Positions 35,490 to 46,600 of a DNA stretch of 64,000 nucleotides are shown here, piece after piece. The notes under the pieces were generated by a model that saw only the letters and a list, made by a program, of their open reading frames with translations, made no database searches and was not told where the DNA came from. Position 1 is the stretch's first letter, and every line of letters begins with the position of its first letter. Source of the DNA: Hetaerina americana (Eukaryota; Arthropoda; Insecta; Odonata; Calopterygidae); NCBI GenBank assembly GCA_022747635.1, contig JAKTNV010000001.1, positions 41,311,572-41,375,571 on the forward strand, read 5' to 3'. The translations under genes were made by a program, and so were the position numbers.

Positions 35490-36075
35490 CTTCTTTTGAT
35501 TCTGACGAAAGTACGCTTCTATTCACGCGGATGCGCCATATTTTAAGTTTTCAATAAAGATGGTGTTCGCGCGAACGTCACAATGCAAACTCGAATGCGC
35601 AATTTTGTGAAAAATCTATATTGACATAAGGTAAATGATGTACTTCCACTCCAAAATTGGCTATATATTCAACCTAAAGAATTAAAAATAATTTTATTTC
35701 TCTATAGTTTTCGGGTGCCTAATCAATAAAAAATATAATAGGGATTATTTTCTATTAAGTGGATTCTACTCTTTCACGCATTGCACTTATCAATTGACTT
35801 TCCATAGGGGTCGTTGGATTTTTCATTTTCTAAAGATATATGTGATCTGCTATTATTTAGTAGAAGATTTGGATGGACAATTGTGTGCAAGTGCCGTTTG
35901 AACGAAATAATTGAGTTACGTAATTAAAAAAAATTCTATGTAGGCTAACTTATTTGTAATCCGTTGACGTAGGTAATATATCCAGCATGAGATAATCTAC
36001 GTGAAGAATTTTCTATTCACATGTTCGAAATAAACCATTTATCTGTTTGAGAAGAAAGACAGCATTTTGGCAGAC
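35490..36075. promoter_or_regulatory. Divergent promoter region, ZnT5 (minus) / JTB (plus)
   Basis: A minus-strand noncoding first exon of the transporter ends at 35490 (AAGAAG|gtaaaa) and carries a seven-codon upstream ORF (ATGGCGCATCCG..TAG) near 35540. It splices over 400 bases to the exon beginning at 35089. JTB starts at 36076 on the other strand. The stretch near 35500-35600 is locally richer in CpG than its surroundings. No TATA box or exact start site is visible; the bidirectional promoter is inferred from geometry. Confidence 0.5.
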
Positions 36076-36787
36076 ATGATAGAATCCTGCTCTAAAAGAC
36101 GAATGCTATTGGCTGTCACGTTTCTTGGAGGGTAGGTAATTTGAATGCATTTCTTGATTTGCCAGCTTGTTCTGTTTCTGTAGAGAGTAATTATTCATTT
36201 CAGGCTTACTTCGTTAGTTCTTGTGGTCGAGAGCCATTGGACTAATGGTAGTAAGAAAACTTACCCAGAAACTCTGCTAAGAAATAACTCTGTGCTGTCA
36301 TCTTGTTGGTTAAAAGAAGAATACGAAATTGTGGAACCGTGTCATCTTTGTAATGGTAGTAAATCCTTTGCATTTTAACGTTTAGAACATTTTTTTCCGT
36401 TTTGGGTTAAGGTAACATTCTTATATTTAAATTGCAGCATTCGAAATAAACAGCTTAAGTGTTCCTGCATGTCTTCTGACTCATTACAAAGAAGTGATCA
36501 ATTGTAATACTTCTGGAAGAGTCCAAAGAAGGTGAGTGATATCCCCGTAGAAATTTGAAGATGTTTTGAATTAATATAGTTAGTGTTATTTTCTCTCCTG
36601 AATAAATTTAATTTTTCACATCAGTTGTGATCGAGTGGCATGGATTGAAGAGCGAAACTTCTGGATATTTGAAGGCCTGATGTTGGTGTTAGGAAGTGTC
36701 TCCATCACAGCTGTTTTCACGAGGCAGAAAATACTGGATCATAGAGTCTTGAGGAGGTTACAAAGGCAGCTCGCGAGCGGAGTCTGA
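36076..36787 (+). CDS. JTB: JTB (jumping translocation breakpoint) protein, four exons
   Basis: A small type I membrane protein family associated in vertebrates with mitochondria and cytokinesis. Exons 36076-36131, 36204-36355, 36438-36531 and 36625-36787 total 465 bases and encode 154 residues; all introns are short (72-93 bases) GT-AG. A hydrophobic leader spans about residues 9-27, followed by a luminal part with paired cysteines (C53, C65, C68, C81, C92, C102) and sequons at N33, N46 and N93. One transmembrane helix follows (about 113-133, starting FWIFEGLMLVLG), then a basic tail with RLQRQL. The block CWLKEEYEIVEPCHLC and the downstream WIEERNFWIFEG match the JTB pattern (CWLVEEF..EC..C and FW.FEG). 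TGA at 36785. It is the upstream member of a tight tandem pair with the next gene. Confidence 0.9.
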
Positions 36788-36798
36788 TATTTATTTTA

Positions 36799-36804
36799 AA
36801 TAAA
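36799..36804 (+). terminator. Poly(A) signal AATAAA of JTB
   Basis: Canonical AATAAA, 11 bases after the JTB stop codon and 144 bases before the start of the next coding region. Confidence 0.65.
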
Positions 36805-36947
36805 GCGCGTGTACGATTTCTATCAAGGAATTATTTCGGGTAATCATTTTGAAAAAAGACAAATTCAATTTTACGAGCAACTATTGTTATGGTTAGTGAT
36901 CTTTCCAAGGTGAAGGACTACTTTTGTAATTTATTTCTCATAGAAAA

Positions 36948-38726
36948 ATGGATGATGCATATCTAGTTATTTTCAAAGAGCCTAAGGCAGGTTCTAATAT
37001 TGTATTAGTACCTTTGGAGACACTAATATCACTATATGCCATGTGTTATATGAAATGCAGTTCTATTGCTCTTAAACTTGTTTTGAAAGCACAAGAAGGA
37101 GAAGTGCCTTTTGAGGTACACTTGCCAAAATGTTCATTTGAAGTAGTAGCAGAACTTCAAGTGCCAGTTGCAGTGCAAGACTGTGTTCTCCCTGCGTTGT
37201 TAGTTTGCAGTCCGATTGGTTCCGTATGTGTCGCAGGATTATCAGCCGTTCTTCGACAAATTGTGAAAGCAGAGGAATGCATTCACCCTTCCTTAAATTT
37301 CCTCCTAGGGTTCCGTGAAGGTTGTTTATCAGCTTGTGCTGAATCGTCTTTGTGGACTAAGTTTTGTGAAGTGGATGTGCCCAAAGCTACAAAAGAGTAT
37401 ATGTTAAAAGTAGAATCATCCGTGACCGATGAATTTATTTTACCCGCTGATTTAGCTCGATTTGAGCGTCATATGGAACAGCCCCTCAGAATCCACAATA
37501 TACAGAAGCAAAGGCAAGATTTTGCCAAAGGTGTTGCTAACTTAGGCAATTTTCAGGAAGGATTCACTTTCTGTAGTGAAATAACTAGCGCCACTGCAAA
37601 TCCAAAAGCACAGGAATTGCAGCATAGGTTTGCTGAAAGTCATACTTTAACTCTTGCTGATATAATACTATTTCCGTGTATATATATAATATTTGAATCT
37701 GCTAAAGAGATACCACTTCAAAATCATGTTCCTCTTGTGAAGCAATGGTTAGAAAGAATGTTATGCCAGAATAACGTGGAAGAATCTGCCAAGATTATAA
37801 TTATGAAGTCAATGCCTTATGTTGATTACAAATTATGTTCTTTACCTCATGTTCCCTATCAGAGTCTTTATAAAAGTGACCCTAAGAGGTACAAACCACG
37901 TGCAAGATTATTTACAAAACAGGATGAAATTGAAGCATCTCTCAAATTAGTGTCAGAAATGGGAGTGACTGCAGACTGGTCTATGAAGCCTTTTGGAGCA
38001 GATATGGAATGTGATTGGAGTTTAGTGCCACTAGATGCTCATCCATTAGGAGGCAGTCTCCCTGTCTCACGCTCTGAAAGGAAACAGCAACAACTAGAGA
38101 ACCTTGTAAAGGCAGTGTTAAAAGTTGCCAAGCCAGGGAAAACTATAGTTGACTTTTGCTCTGGAAGTGGTCATCTTGGAATTGTTCTTGCGTATTTTTT
38201 ACCACTTTGTCGAATTATACTTCTTGACAATAAGGATGAATCATTGCGAAGAGCAAGGGACAGAGTTAATCGTCTTGGGCTGTCAAATATTACTGTTTAT
38301 CAGTGTAACCTTGATTATTATAAGGGTGAATTTGATATTGGGGTCTCCCTTCATGCTTGTGGAGTTGCTACTGACCTTGTCATCCAAAGGTGTTTAGAAC
38401 AAGGAGCAGTATTCATTTGCTGTCCATGTTGTTATGGTGGCCTTAGTGATAACCATATTGTCACCTATCCACGTAGTATGCTGTTTAAAAATTCACCAAT
38501 GACAGTGCGTGAGTACTTAGTGATAGGACATTCAGCAGACCAAACACATGGTGAAGATAATAGTAAGACAGAGCAAGGCAAGCAGTGCATGGGCATAATT
38601 GACATGGATCGGTGCATTCAGGCAAAGGAAAATGGTTATGAAGTATATCTTTCGAAACTTGTTCCAGAAACTTGCACCCCTAAAAACAATTTGTTAGTTG
38701 GACTTCCAGAAGCATTTACTTTATGA
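36948..38726 (+). CDS. GSTCD: GSTCD-like protein with methyltransferase fold, single exon
   Basis: 592 residues without introns, close to the roughly 630 of vertebrate GSTCD. The N-terminal half (about 1-330) is the glutathione S-transferase C-terminal-like region, with AESHTLTLADIILFPCIY near 228. The C-terminal half is a Rossmann methyltransferase: SAM-binding motif I VDFCSGSGHLG at 401-411, an acidic residue after beta-2 (LLDN), HACG at 469-472 and the CCPCCYGG motif at 491-498, typical of the Methyltransf_32 group. The biochemical function is not established; the fold argues for an RNA or protein methyltransferase rather than glutathione conjugation. The start ATG at 36948 is the first in frame and sits 160 bases after JTB. 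AATAAA lies 33 bases after the stop. Confidence 0.92.
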   Translation: MDDAYLVIFKEPKAGSNIVLVPLETLISLYAMCYMKCSSIALKLVLKAQEGEVPFEVHLPKCSFEVVAELQVPVAVQDCVLPALLVCSPIGSVCVAGLSAVLRQIVKAEECIHPSLNFLLGFREGCLSACAESSLWTKFCEVDVPKATKEYMLKVESSVTDEFILPADLARFERHMEQPLRIHNIQKQRQDFAKGVANLGNFQEGFTFCSEITSATANPKAQELQHRFAESHTLTLADIILFPCIYIIFESAKEIPLQNHVPLVKQWLERMLCQNNVEESAKIIIMKSMPYVDYKLCSLPHVPYQSLYKSDPKRYKPRARLFTKQDEIEASLKLVSEMGVTADWSMKPFGADMECDWSLVPLDAHPLGGSLPVSRSERKQQQLENLVKAVLKVAKPGKTIVDFCSGSGHLGIVLAYFLPLCRIILLDNKDESLRRARDRVNRLGLSNITVYQCNLDYYKGEFDIGVSLHACGVATDLVIQRCLEQGAVFICCPCCYGGLSDNHIVTYPRSMLFKNSPMTVREYLVIGHSADQTHGEDNSKTEQGKQCMGIIDMDRCIQAKENGYEVYLSKLVPETCTPKNNLLVGLPEAFTL

Positions 38727-38758
38727 AAGATATATGTCTGATACTCTTAATAATTTTT

Positions 38759-38764
38759 AATAAA
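38759..38764 (+). terminator. Poly(A) signal AATAAA of GSTCD
   Basis: AATAAA in an AT-rich stretch 33 bases downstream of the GSTCD stop codon. Confidence 0.7.
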
Positions 38765-39884
38765 CTGTGATTTTTAAATTTTGGTGTTTATTTTTAGCAT
38801 AAATCTAATGTTAAATTGAATGGTAGTAATTATTTCTTAGTTATTGGTAGTGAGTACTTTAAGCCTTCTAAATATTATATGTGAGACTTAACACGGTCTT
38901 ACAACAATGGTCATGGGTTACATCCTTGGCATGGTGGAAGGGCATGTATGTTCGCACATGTGATGCCATAGTGATAATGAAGTCACTAAATATAAAATGT
39001 GGAACAGAGTGGAATCAGAATATATTTCTTAATTCATACAATAAGAGGTTTACAGATGATCATCTTGTTAAAGCTTCCTTTGCTTAATGTAAATCTTTTT
39101 ATGACTTCTCTACTTTTATCATTTCAGAATACTTAATTTTTAGTTGATCACTGAGATTTAAAGAAAGAACCGAGCTAGTTTGCGCAATCAGGGGTGGTCC
39201 CCGAGTTGTTGGCTCTCCCCCATTCCTTTTCCGTTTTTAGTTACTTAAGGTAATTTATTCCTGGCCAAGAGTACCGCACAAGGTGGATGGCTCGCATTCC
39301 CTAATTTATGCAATTGCTACCTCTACACTTCTATCACTTCCTACATCATCAAATTAATATATACCATTCTTGGCATACTCTGAAAGCTCACAGACTTAGA
39401 TTGTTCACAGCAGAAGGAATTTTCAGCTTGAAAGCAAATCACAACCTTATAGTAATTAAGTAAAAAGGATGATCACTCCCCTTTTGCAAGATAGTTGATG
39501 CAAGTGAAAAAGAGGTAGCACAAATGGTACATCAAGTGAAAATATTTATTTATTATTATTTCCTCTTGTTATTTTACTATGATATTATGTAAGTGAAGGG
39601 TCAAGTTATAAGAAAAACTTAGGACTTCTTTGTGTGAAATGTTTGTTTTTGTGTGCAAGCTTTGCATAAATGAACAAATAGTATTTTCCAGTGTGTCTTT
39701 AAACAAAGGTACACGGTATGCATATAATCTAATTCTGCCTTTGAACCAAAAGTAAGGACAGTCAAAATAGTGTTTGAATTAAAACTTTAATTATTAGTTT
39801 TCTGATTGTTCCAGGGAAAGTGTCTATTAAAATGATGGATAAAAGAATATAAACGTAAAACCTAAAATCAGAGTAATCAACCCA

Positions 39885-40040
39885 AAGGTTGGTTTGATAG
39901 GCAAGAGTAGTACTCACCTACTGCCAAGCCCAACAGAAATTCACACATGAGGGTAGGGGGGCCAGTTCCTTTCCCTGTTCCATCTGTGGTTTCCCAGAAA
40001 GATTTGATATTAAAAAAATTACAGCTAGGGTGAAGGTGAA
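39885..40040 (-). mobile_element. SINE family 2, copy B
   Basis: Minus-strand body fragment sharing aattcacacatgagggtagg and tggtttcccagaaagattt with the copy at 5560. It also shares the tail (caacccaaaggttggtttga) with the copy at 51185. The tRNA-like head is lost. Confidence 0.55.
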
Positions 40041-40251
40041 AGTGCCCAGAGGCATCCCTCTGATCAATTCACAAGGACTAAAATCTTTATGAAAGTAACA
40101 TTTGGGAAAATCTGAAGAGTGCAATTTGTTTTATGCCTGGTAAAGAATGAATAAATTAACTGTTTGCACTTGAGCAAGTACTTGAGAAATGCAAAGTTTT
40201 GAAGGAGAAAATTTATTGCAAATTCATTACTGTGGAAAGCCTCACAACAGG

Positions 40252-41328
40252 TTATTATGGGAAGAGTCAACCCCAGCCGTACTCTTATAAATAGGTGAGG
40301 GAAATAAGAGAAGATATATGCCGTAAATCAATTCAAAAAAGTTACTTAAATAAAAAATAAAATGAATATAATAAAAATACTAAAAATAAATAGATAACGA
40401 GAACGGTTATAAACAAAATATATCTGGCTAAGGTTCACCAGATAGCATTGACCCTCGCCTTAGTCAAACACTCAGCAGTTGGGGGCTAACGAGAGAACTA
40501 TCTCTGCGCCAGCTGCCCGAGGGTCACACGTAATGAAGTGAAATAAATACAAATTAATCAGCGAGTAACAGTACTAACGTCAGAAGAGATTCCAGGGTAG
40601 ACCTGTGAGTTTTGCAAGGGTTAAGGCGGCTTCGCATACCCAAGCGAGTGATTGGTGGGCCACTGGCACAGAGGGAACCTCTTGAAAGCCCTGGTTGTGA
40701 GTGCCTGCGGCTAGCAAGGTTCAATGCTATCTAGTACATCCAAGCTAGAGAGTGCATGATTAATTTGCTCTTATTATTATTATATTACGTGTGACTGACC
40801 ACTGGTGCACAGGGAAACCTCTTGAAAGCCCTGATTGAGTGTGAGTGCTTGAGACTAGCAAGGATCAATGCTGTATAGTACATCCAAGCTAGAGAGTGCA
40901 TGATTAATTTTCATTTATTATTATTATATTACATGTGACTGACAGGACACTGACGCACAGGGAAACCTCTCGAAAGCCCTGATTGAGTGCGGGTTCGAGT
41001 ATGTGATTAATTTGTATTTATTTCACTTCATTTTGTGTGACCCGCGGGCAGCCGGCGCAGAGATAATTCTCTCGTTAGCCCCCAACTGCTGAGTGTTTGA
41101 CAAAGGCGAGGGTCAATGCTATCTAGTAAACCTTAGCTAGACATATTTTGGTTCTAACCGTTTTCAGTATCTATTTATTTATTTTTAGTATTTTTATTAT
41201 ATTCAATTTATTTTTTATTTCAGTAATTTTTAAAAATTGATTTACAGCATATAACTTCTCCAATTTCCCTCACCCATCCTTTGCCTATTTATAAGAGTAT
41301 GGCTGGGGTTGACTCTTACCATAATATT
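40252..41328. mobile_element. Foldback element with long inverted arms and internal tandem repeats
   Basis: Arms of about 310 bases (40252-40562 and 41017-41328) are inverted copies with only scattered differences, starting near aagagtcaaccccagcc. The interior (40661-41016) has direct repeats starting at 40661, 40800 and 40948 (periods 139 and 148). Each unit aligns, in direct orientation, with part of the right arm: cagag..., then aatgctatctagta and gctag, then gattaattt...gtgtgac. The element carries no ORF and lies between the convergent GSTCD and PHAX genes. Target-site duplication not resolved. Confidence 0.8.
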
Positions 41329-43384
41329 CATACAGCCATAGTAACTGTTCGCTTTATGCATCTCAACAGGTTGAAGAAGTAGTCTGTGGAAGGTTTTCAG
41401 GGTATATGGAATAAATAAGCAGATATAGAAGGGATGTGTGCAAATAATAGGACATAAATAGGAATGAATGGAACCTTGAGTAACTGGTTTCAAATTAAAT
41501 TGATGTAGAACAAGAATACATTAACCCACCATTGCTGTTATTTTCTTTGTGTGTGTTAGTGTTGGTGACAGATGGTTAATTGCACTAGAGATGAGTAAGA
41601 TATGTAGGGTTACTGTGGATCTAAACAGACACATTCTTCTCTTTTTTCTAAGATGCAAGCAATGCGGTAATTCTCTCATAGAGTCCAGAATTCACACAGC
41701 GAGCATGGAAAGCTTCTGAGATAGAATGGATTTGAGGGTACATGCATTTAAAACAAAGATAGTTTAAGCTGTAAGGAATGGGGAAAAATGATATCATAGT
41801 GGGTATAGGGGTGAAATAAACAACTGGATGATATAACAACACACCTTGAAGAATGCTTATAGATAGAGGAAGATAATAAAAAGTGCAAATGCTTGCAGAA
41901 AGACTGATGGTCTTCAGGAGGATATCAAAAGAGAATATTTATCAAAGGCAGCAAAAATAGCAGGCATTCACTCCTACCCACAAATATGCATGGAGGTGGG
42001 TACGGCAGGCTTAACTTTAAAGGCCAACTATATTCAATGGAAGATGGGAACTTGAGAAGTACACGGGGTAAAAATTAGAGGCATAGGAAAAAGAATGAGA
42101 AGGTCATGATGCATTGCTGATGGACAAGTATAATTAAAACATGTTATGTGAAACAAAGAGAGTCAAACCACCACACAATGTATGAGAAGAGAGTAAATGG
42201 CAGATGAAAAATTTTATGAGAATATGTGATTGAAAAGATTCTCAGAAAGAGACTTGTATGAATATTGAGTAAATGTAATAGAGGTGAGAGTATACCTAGA
42301 TAGTGTTCCATGGAAAAAACTTTCATTTCATAACTTGTCACTTTTAATATATGCGAGTGTGCATAATGTATTAGTAAGTGTAACTTTAATGTATTAGTGT
42401 AACTTTTTGACTGCAGTCTAAAAAACTAGTTTAAGTGGAATTGGCATTATTAGTTGATCCACAGATGGGTCAGTTAAAGAAGTAAGGTTACGAAGATATT
42501 TTGGGAAAACGGAAAGCAAGACACTTGGCGCTGAAATGTTTACCCTTTCCCTCAAAGTTATACACAAATAGTTGTACGTTGATTTTTACATTTTGAGTGA
42601 CACGTGAATTCCAATTTCTTTTGGAGTAGAAAATTTAGGCCGCTAGCACTCACATAGTTTCCATGGAAGTGTTTGTACCAGAGCAGTCATAAAATATACA
42701 TTATTTCATCATTATTTAAAATGTGATGACCTTAAGTGTAGCTTTATTGTTGAAATATTAGAGCTCCCAATGCCATCTACTTTCTATTGCCTATGTTATA
42801 AATATAAAGACTACCAGGCCTTGCATCCTGCTTTCATTGTTTCCATCATAATATCCTAAAACCAACAAAATCACACTCTTTGTAGGTATGTTTATGGCAA
42901 ATGTTGTCAGAGTTACCATCTACATTTCAATTCGAGCACTTATAGAGTTAACATTTGCCTTTATTATTTTGCTTACTGCCTAAATTAATATTTAAAAGTA
43001 GAAGCATTTTTTGTGGAAATAGCTAAATAGTATTTGGTTCCCATGTGTTTAAATATATGAAAAAAATTGAAAAAGGGTAAAATTATCTGAATGAATTAAG
43101 TATATAACACATTTTAAATATGTACTTTAAAATCATATTATATATTAACACATACTAAAGGTACACAGTTACCTCACGGTAGGAAAAAACTTGCAAGTAA
43201 CAAATATGCCATTGGCTAACATTAAAAGTCACCAAAAACAAAAATAACTTGCGCTGATACAGCCAGACAGATGAAAAAATAACACTGCAGAGACATTGAC
43301 ACATAAATTTCACAGTTAACCTATATGTATTCTTTATACTGATACAAAAAATAAAAGGCACTTCACTAATGCAACTTGCAGTTT

Positions 43385-43390
43385 TTTAAT
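43385..43390 (-). terminator. Possible PHAX poly(A) signal ATTAAA
   Basis: The variant signal ATTAAA occurs on the minus strand about 55 bases after the stop; no canonical AATAAA is closer. Confidence 0.4.
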
Positions 43391-43444
43391 AATGATAATG
43401 AACATATACCAAAGCAAAACACCACACAAGATAATCCATGCCAC

Positions 43445-43677
43445 TTAAAAAACATCCATCACGTCTTCCCCTCCACCCAGATCAAGAATGTCATCATAAG
43501 AATTAAGTTCCCTTTCTTGGGCAGTTGTAATTACACCATTTTCTCGAGCATCCCATGCTGGGGAAGGTGGAGGATTCGTGACAACATCACCTTCTGGCAC
43601 ATCATCTTGATCTTCACCTTGCATTGGCCCCTGTTTAGTGACCAATTCAGCTCGTGAAGGTAGGTGAGTTAATCCAT
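43445..43677 (-). CDS. PHAX: PHAX terminal exon 5
   Basis: Acceptor catatag|ATGGAT, stop TAA at 43445. Reads DGLTHLPSRAELVTKQGPM and an acidic C-terminus. It keeps the splice phase of exon 4. Confidence 0.85.
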
Positions 43678-46600
43678 CTATATGAAATAAGAGAGAGATT
43701 TCCATACTATTTAAAACTCTGAAAACAAGTTTTTTTTAGCAAAGACACATCATGCATTGGTTTCATATCAAGTAAGAATATGAAAAATAATTAGATACAT
43801 AATGATGACATCAAGATTCAAACCTCAACTCTTGCCCTATCTTGCTACATGCTCAGGAGTAAAGCTGCCTATCTCACTTTGCTTGCCTCCTTAAGTAAAT
43901 CAGTTCCATATAAATATAAAAAGTGGAAAGTTGCAGTTGTGTATTCAATATAGTTGATGGTTTTTAATATTTAATAAATATATCATTGTAAAGAACTTGA
44001 GAATATTTGGATAGTGATATAATGGGGATACATGTTTACATATATATTAACTTTTATGTCTGGAGGCAGACCTAAAGCATCTAGCTACAATCTTATAGAG
44101 TCAATAATCAACCACATTATAAACAATGATACTTGCAAAGATGGGAACAATGACTATTAAGAGGTGGTAGAGTTTGATGAGAGAATACTACGTATATCTC
44201 CCGACAAATTCTCTTTTGCAAGGTCTTATTGGCGTGTGGTAATAAAATTTTTAAGGGAAGACCATTTTGATTAAAAATGTGTTTAAATTTTGGACAACTT
44301 TTACTACTTTTAAGAAGAATATACCAAATGAAAGAGTTCAATTAAGGCTTCCAATGCTCCAAATTTAAACTGCAGTAAAAATTGGAACAATATTTTTATA
44401 TAATGCGTTCAGATACTAATGACCACATTTGCACACTTTTCTTGATGGTAATGGAAATTTTCTATCATGTGAAAATCCCTGGTAAAAAGTACATGTCTTC
44501 TACGAAATGTTCTTTAAAAATTGAATTTATTATAGAAATTGAATTCCATGAAAAGACAAGAATTTCAATAATTGGCTATCTTCATGTTCAGATATTATGG
44601 ATATAGAGCATATGAAATCAAAAGAATAGGCAAAATTTTCTATAAAAAATGGAAGTTACTTGCGTTACGTTTACTTACTGAAAAATATATTAGTGAGTGA
44701 AACAAACTTGTTGTTGCCATCCTCTTACCAATATGACACAACTTAATTATCTATAGAAATTTAATACACTGGAGATGGTAGTAGTAGTAGTTTTAAGGGG
44801 AGGCGACCGACAGCTAAGGTCATTTGCGCCATAGGGGATGGACAGGAAAGGATGAAGGGTGGAGAGAAACCCGGCGTCGGCATTAGCCTGCTCTTTACGA
44901 AAGGCGCCAAAGGGTCCGCAGTTTAACGTCCCATCCGACGGACGGCGTACTCACTCAAAGTGCCCTCCACAAAGCACCTCAAGTAGGGATCGAGATACCT
45001 CTGAAAAATATTCAACACCGCTGGAGATGGTTACTAACTACTCAGACAATACACAGATGCTGCAATTGACATGTAAAAGTTGAGATGAACATAATATAAG
45101 AGCTAGTAGGTGAAAAGCACCATATAAGTGCACAGGTAAGAAAAAATATACATGTAATGATAAATGACAACAGCAGAAGGTGGCTGGGTTCTGATTGGAT
45201 TGTGAAGAAAATACCAGGCCCACTGCAAGGTTGTGGCAGCTGCTACAAATGTTAGGATTGGTTTATTATGCACCATAGTATACATTTCTTGGAGCTTGTT
45301 TATAGGAGCTTATAATATTGGATTTCATTCTTCAAGAGCAATTACATGCCAAAAATCTATAGGCTTGTAAAATTACGGTTGCTACGAACTTTTGAATTTC
45401 AGTGCATGAATTTTCCTAATGGAGACACCATTCCTAATGTTTTCACCAAATACTGCCACATAACTGTATTCAGAACATTTAGCAGTACTATCAGAAGTAC
45501 AGCTACCTGGTAGTAGTAACTTCCAGTAGACATGCACATACACATTATAATTAAACATGCATCTAAAATTCTGACATCCAGAGAAAAAAATTACTTCAGA
45601 GAATTAAAGGCGAGAACGAAAGAGTATTCTTTGATGTCCCATTTGGAATTAGGAGAGGGAGATGCACATGAAGAGTTATTCTGGATTTAAGAGAGATTGT
45701 GGAGAAAAGAAGTAGGAAGGACAAAGCAACACAAATTCTTTACGGACATGGAGAGGGGCTTTGATAACTTACAATGTGGTCAACTTTTCAAAGTGCCAAA
45801 GAAAATCAGAATCAAGGATAAGAATATACGAGGAATATAGAGCTGGTGCAGGGATGAGAATATAATGGGCAGAACTTAAGAGGATAAAGTAATAAATAGA
45901 AAGATATTTGATAAGTGTGCTCACTATTATCAAGTTTTTTCAATGTACTGTATTTCCTGGAACATAAGATACACTATGATTTTTCAGGTAAGAATTTACA
46001 ATAAATATTTGGATCCGACAGTATCAGATCAGAGGAATTTTTACCTTAAAAATTAGCAGCAATGTCAATGTTCATAAATCGTAGAATCTTAGACATTCAT
46101 CTTAGCTGCCGTAAAATTATGTTCACAGTTATTTTCACCAGGGCTGTCACTTCCCTTTCCATGAATGGCATTGCTAATTTCACATTTTTAAATTGACTGT
46201 CTCACTTTTATATGTTACACTCAATCACAAACACTGGAAGTAAAGTTGTTTCATTATTCCTTAGGGTGTGACGTCATGAGTTAGTGCCTCATTACTCTTT
46301 CATGTTCAAGTGACAGTTTTTGTGCTATTGTAGACCTGGTGCAAATGCACACACCATTTCTATCATTAATCTCTGGCACCATGAACTCCCAGGAAAAAAT
46401 CGGCTCTAGGAACACATAATACTCATTTCTTGCTTCAATTAAAATCAGTTTAGTTGAAACATCAATCCTGTGATTTATCATCCAGTTCTTAACATGTTCC
46501 TTAAGCTTTGACCATTTAGGAGCACACAAGTGTAAATCTTTATTACTAAATCTACCAGCTACATTTACTAAATCTACCAGCTGCTTCCTCAGTTCTTGTA

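Larger units (their letters stand above)
38765..43384. other. Intergenic, between convergent GSTCD and PHAX
   Basis: Apart from a SINE fragment and the foldback element, nothing is recognised. ORFs here are short and lack domains. Confidence 0.5.

Noticed and set aside
38149..38397. Second ORF inside GSTCD
   Set aside because: It is an out-of-frame shadow of the methyltransferase domain.
36948..38726. A catalytic glutathione transferase
   Set aside because: Only the C-terminal GST-like fold is present and the strongest motifs are those of a SAM-dependent methyltransferase.
40661..41016. CRISPR-like direct repeats
   Set aside because: The units are about 140 bases with no spacers, in a eukaryotic foldback element.
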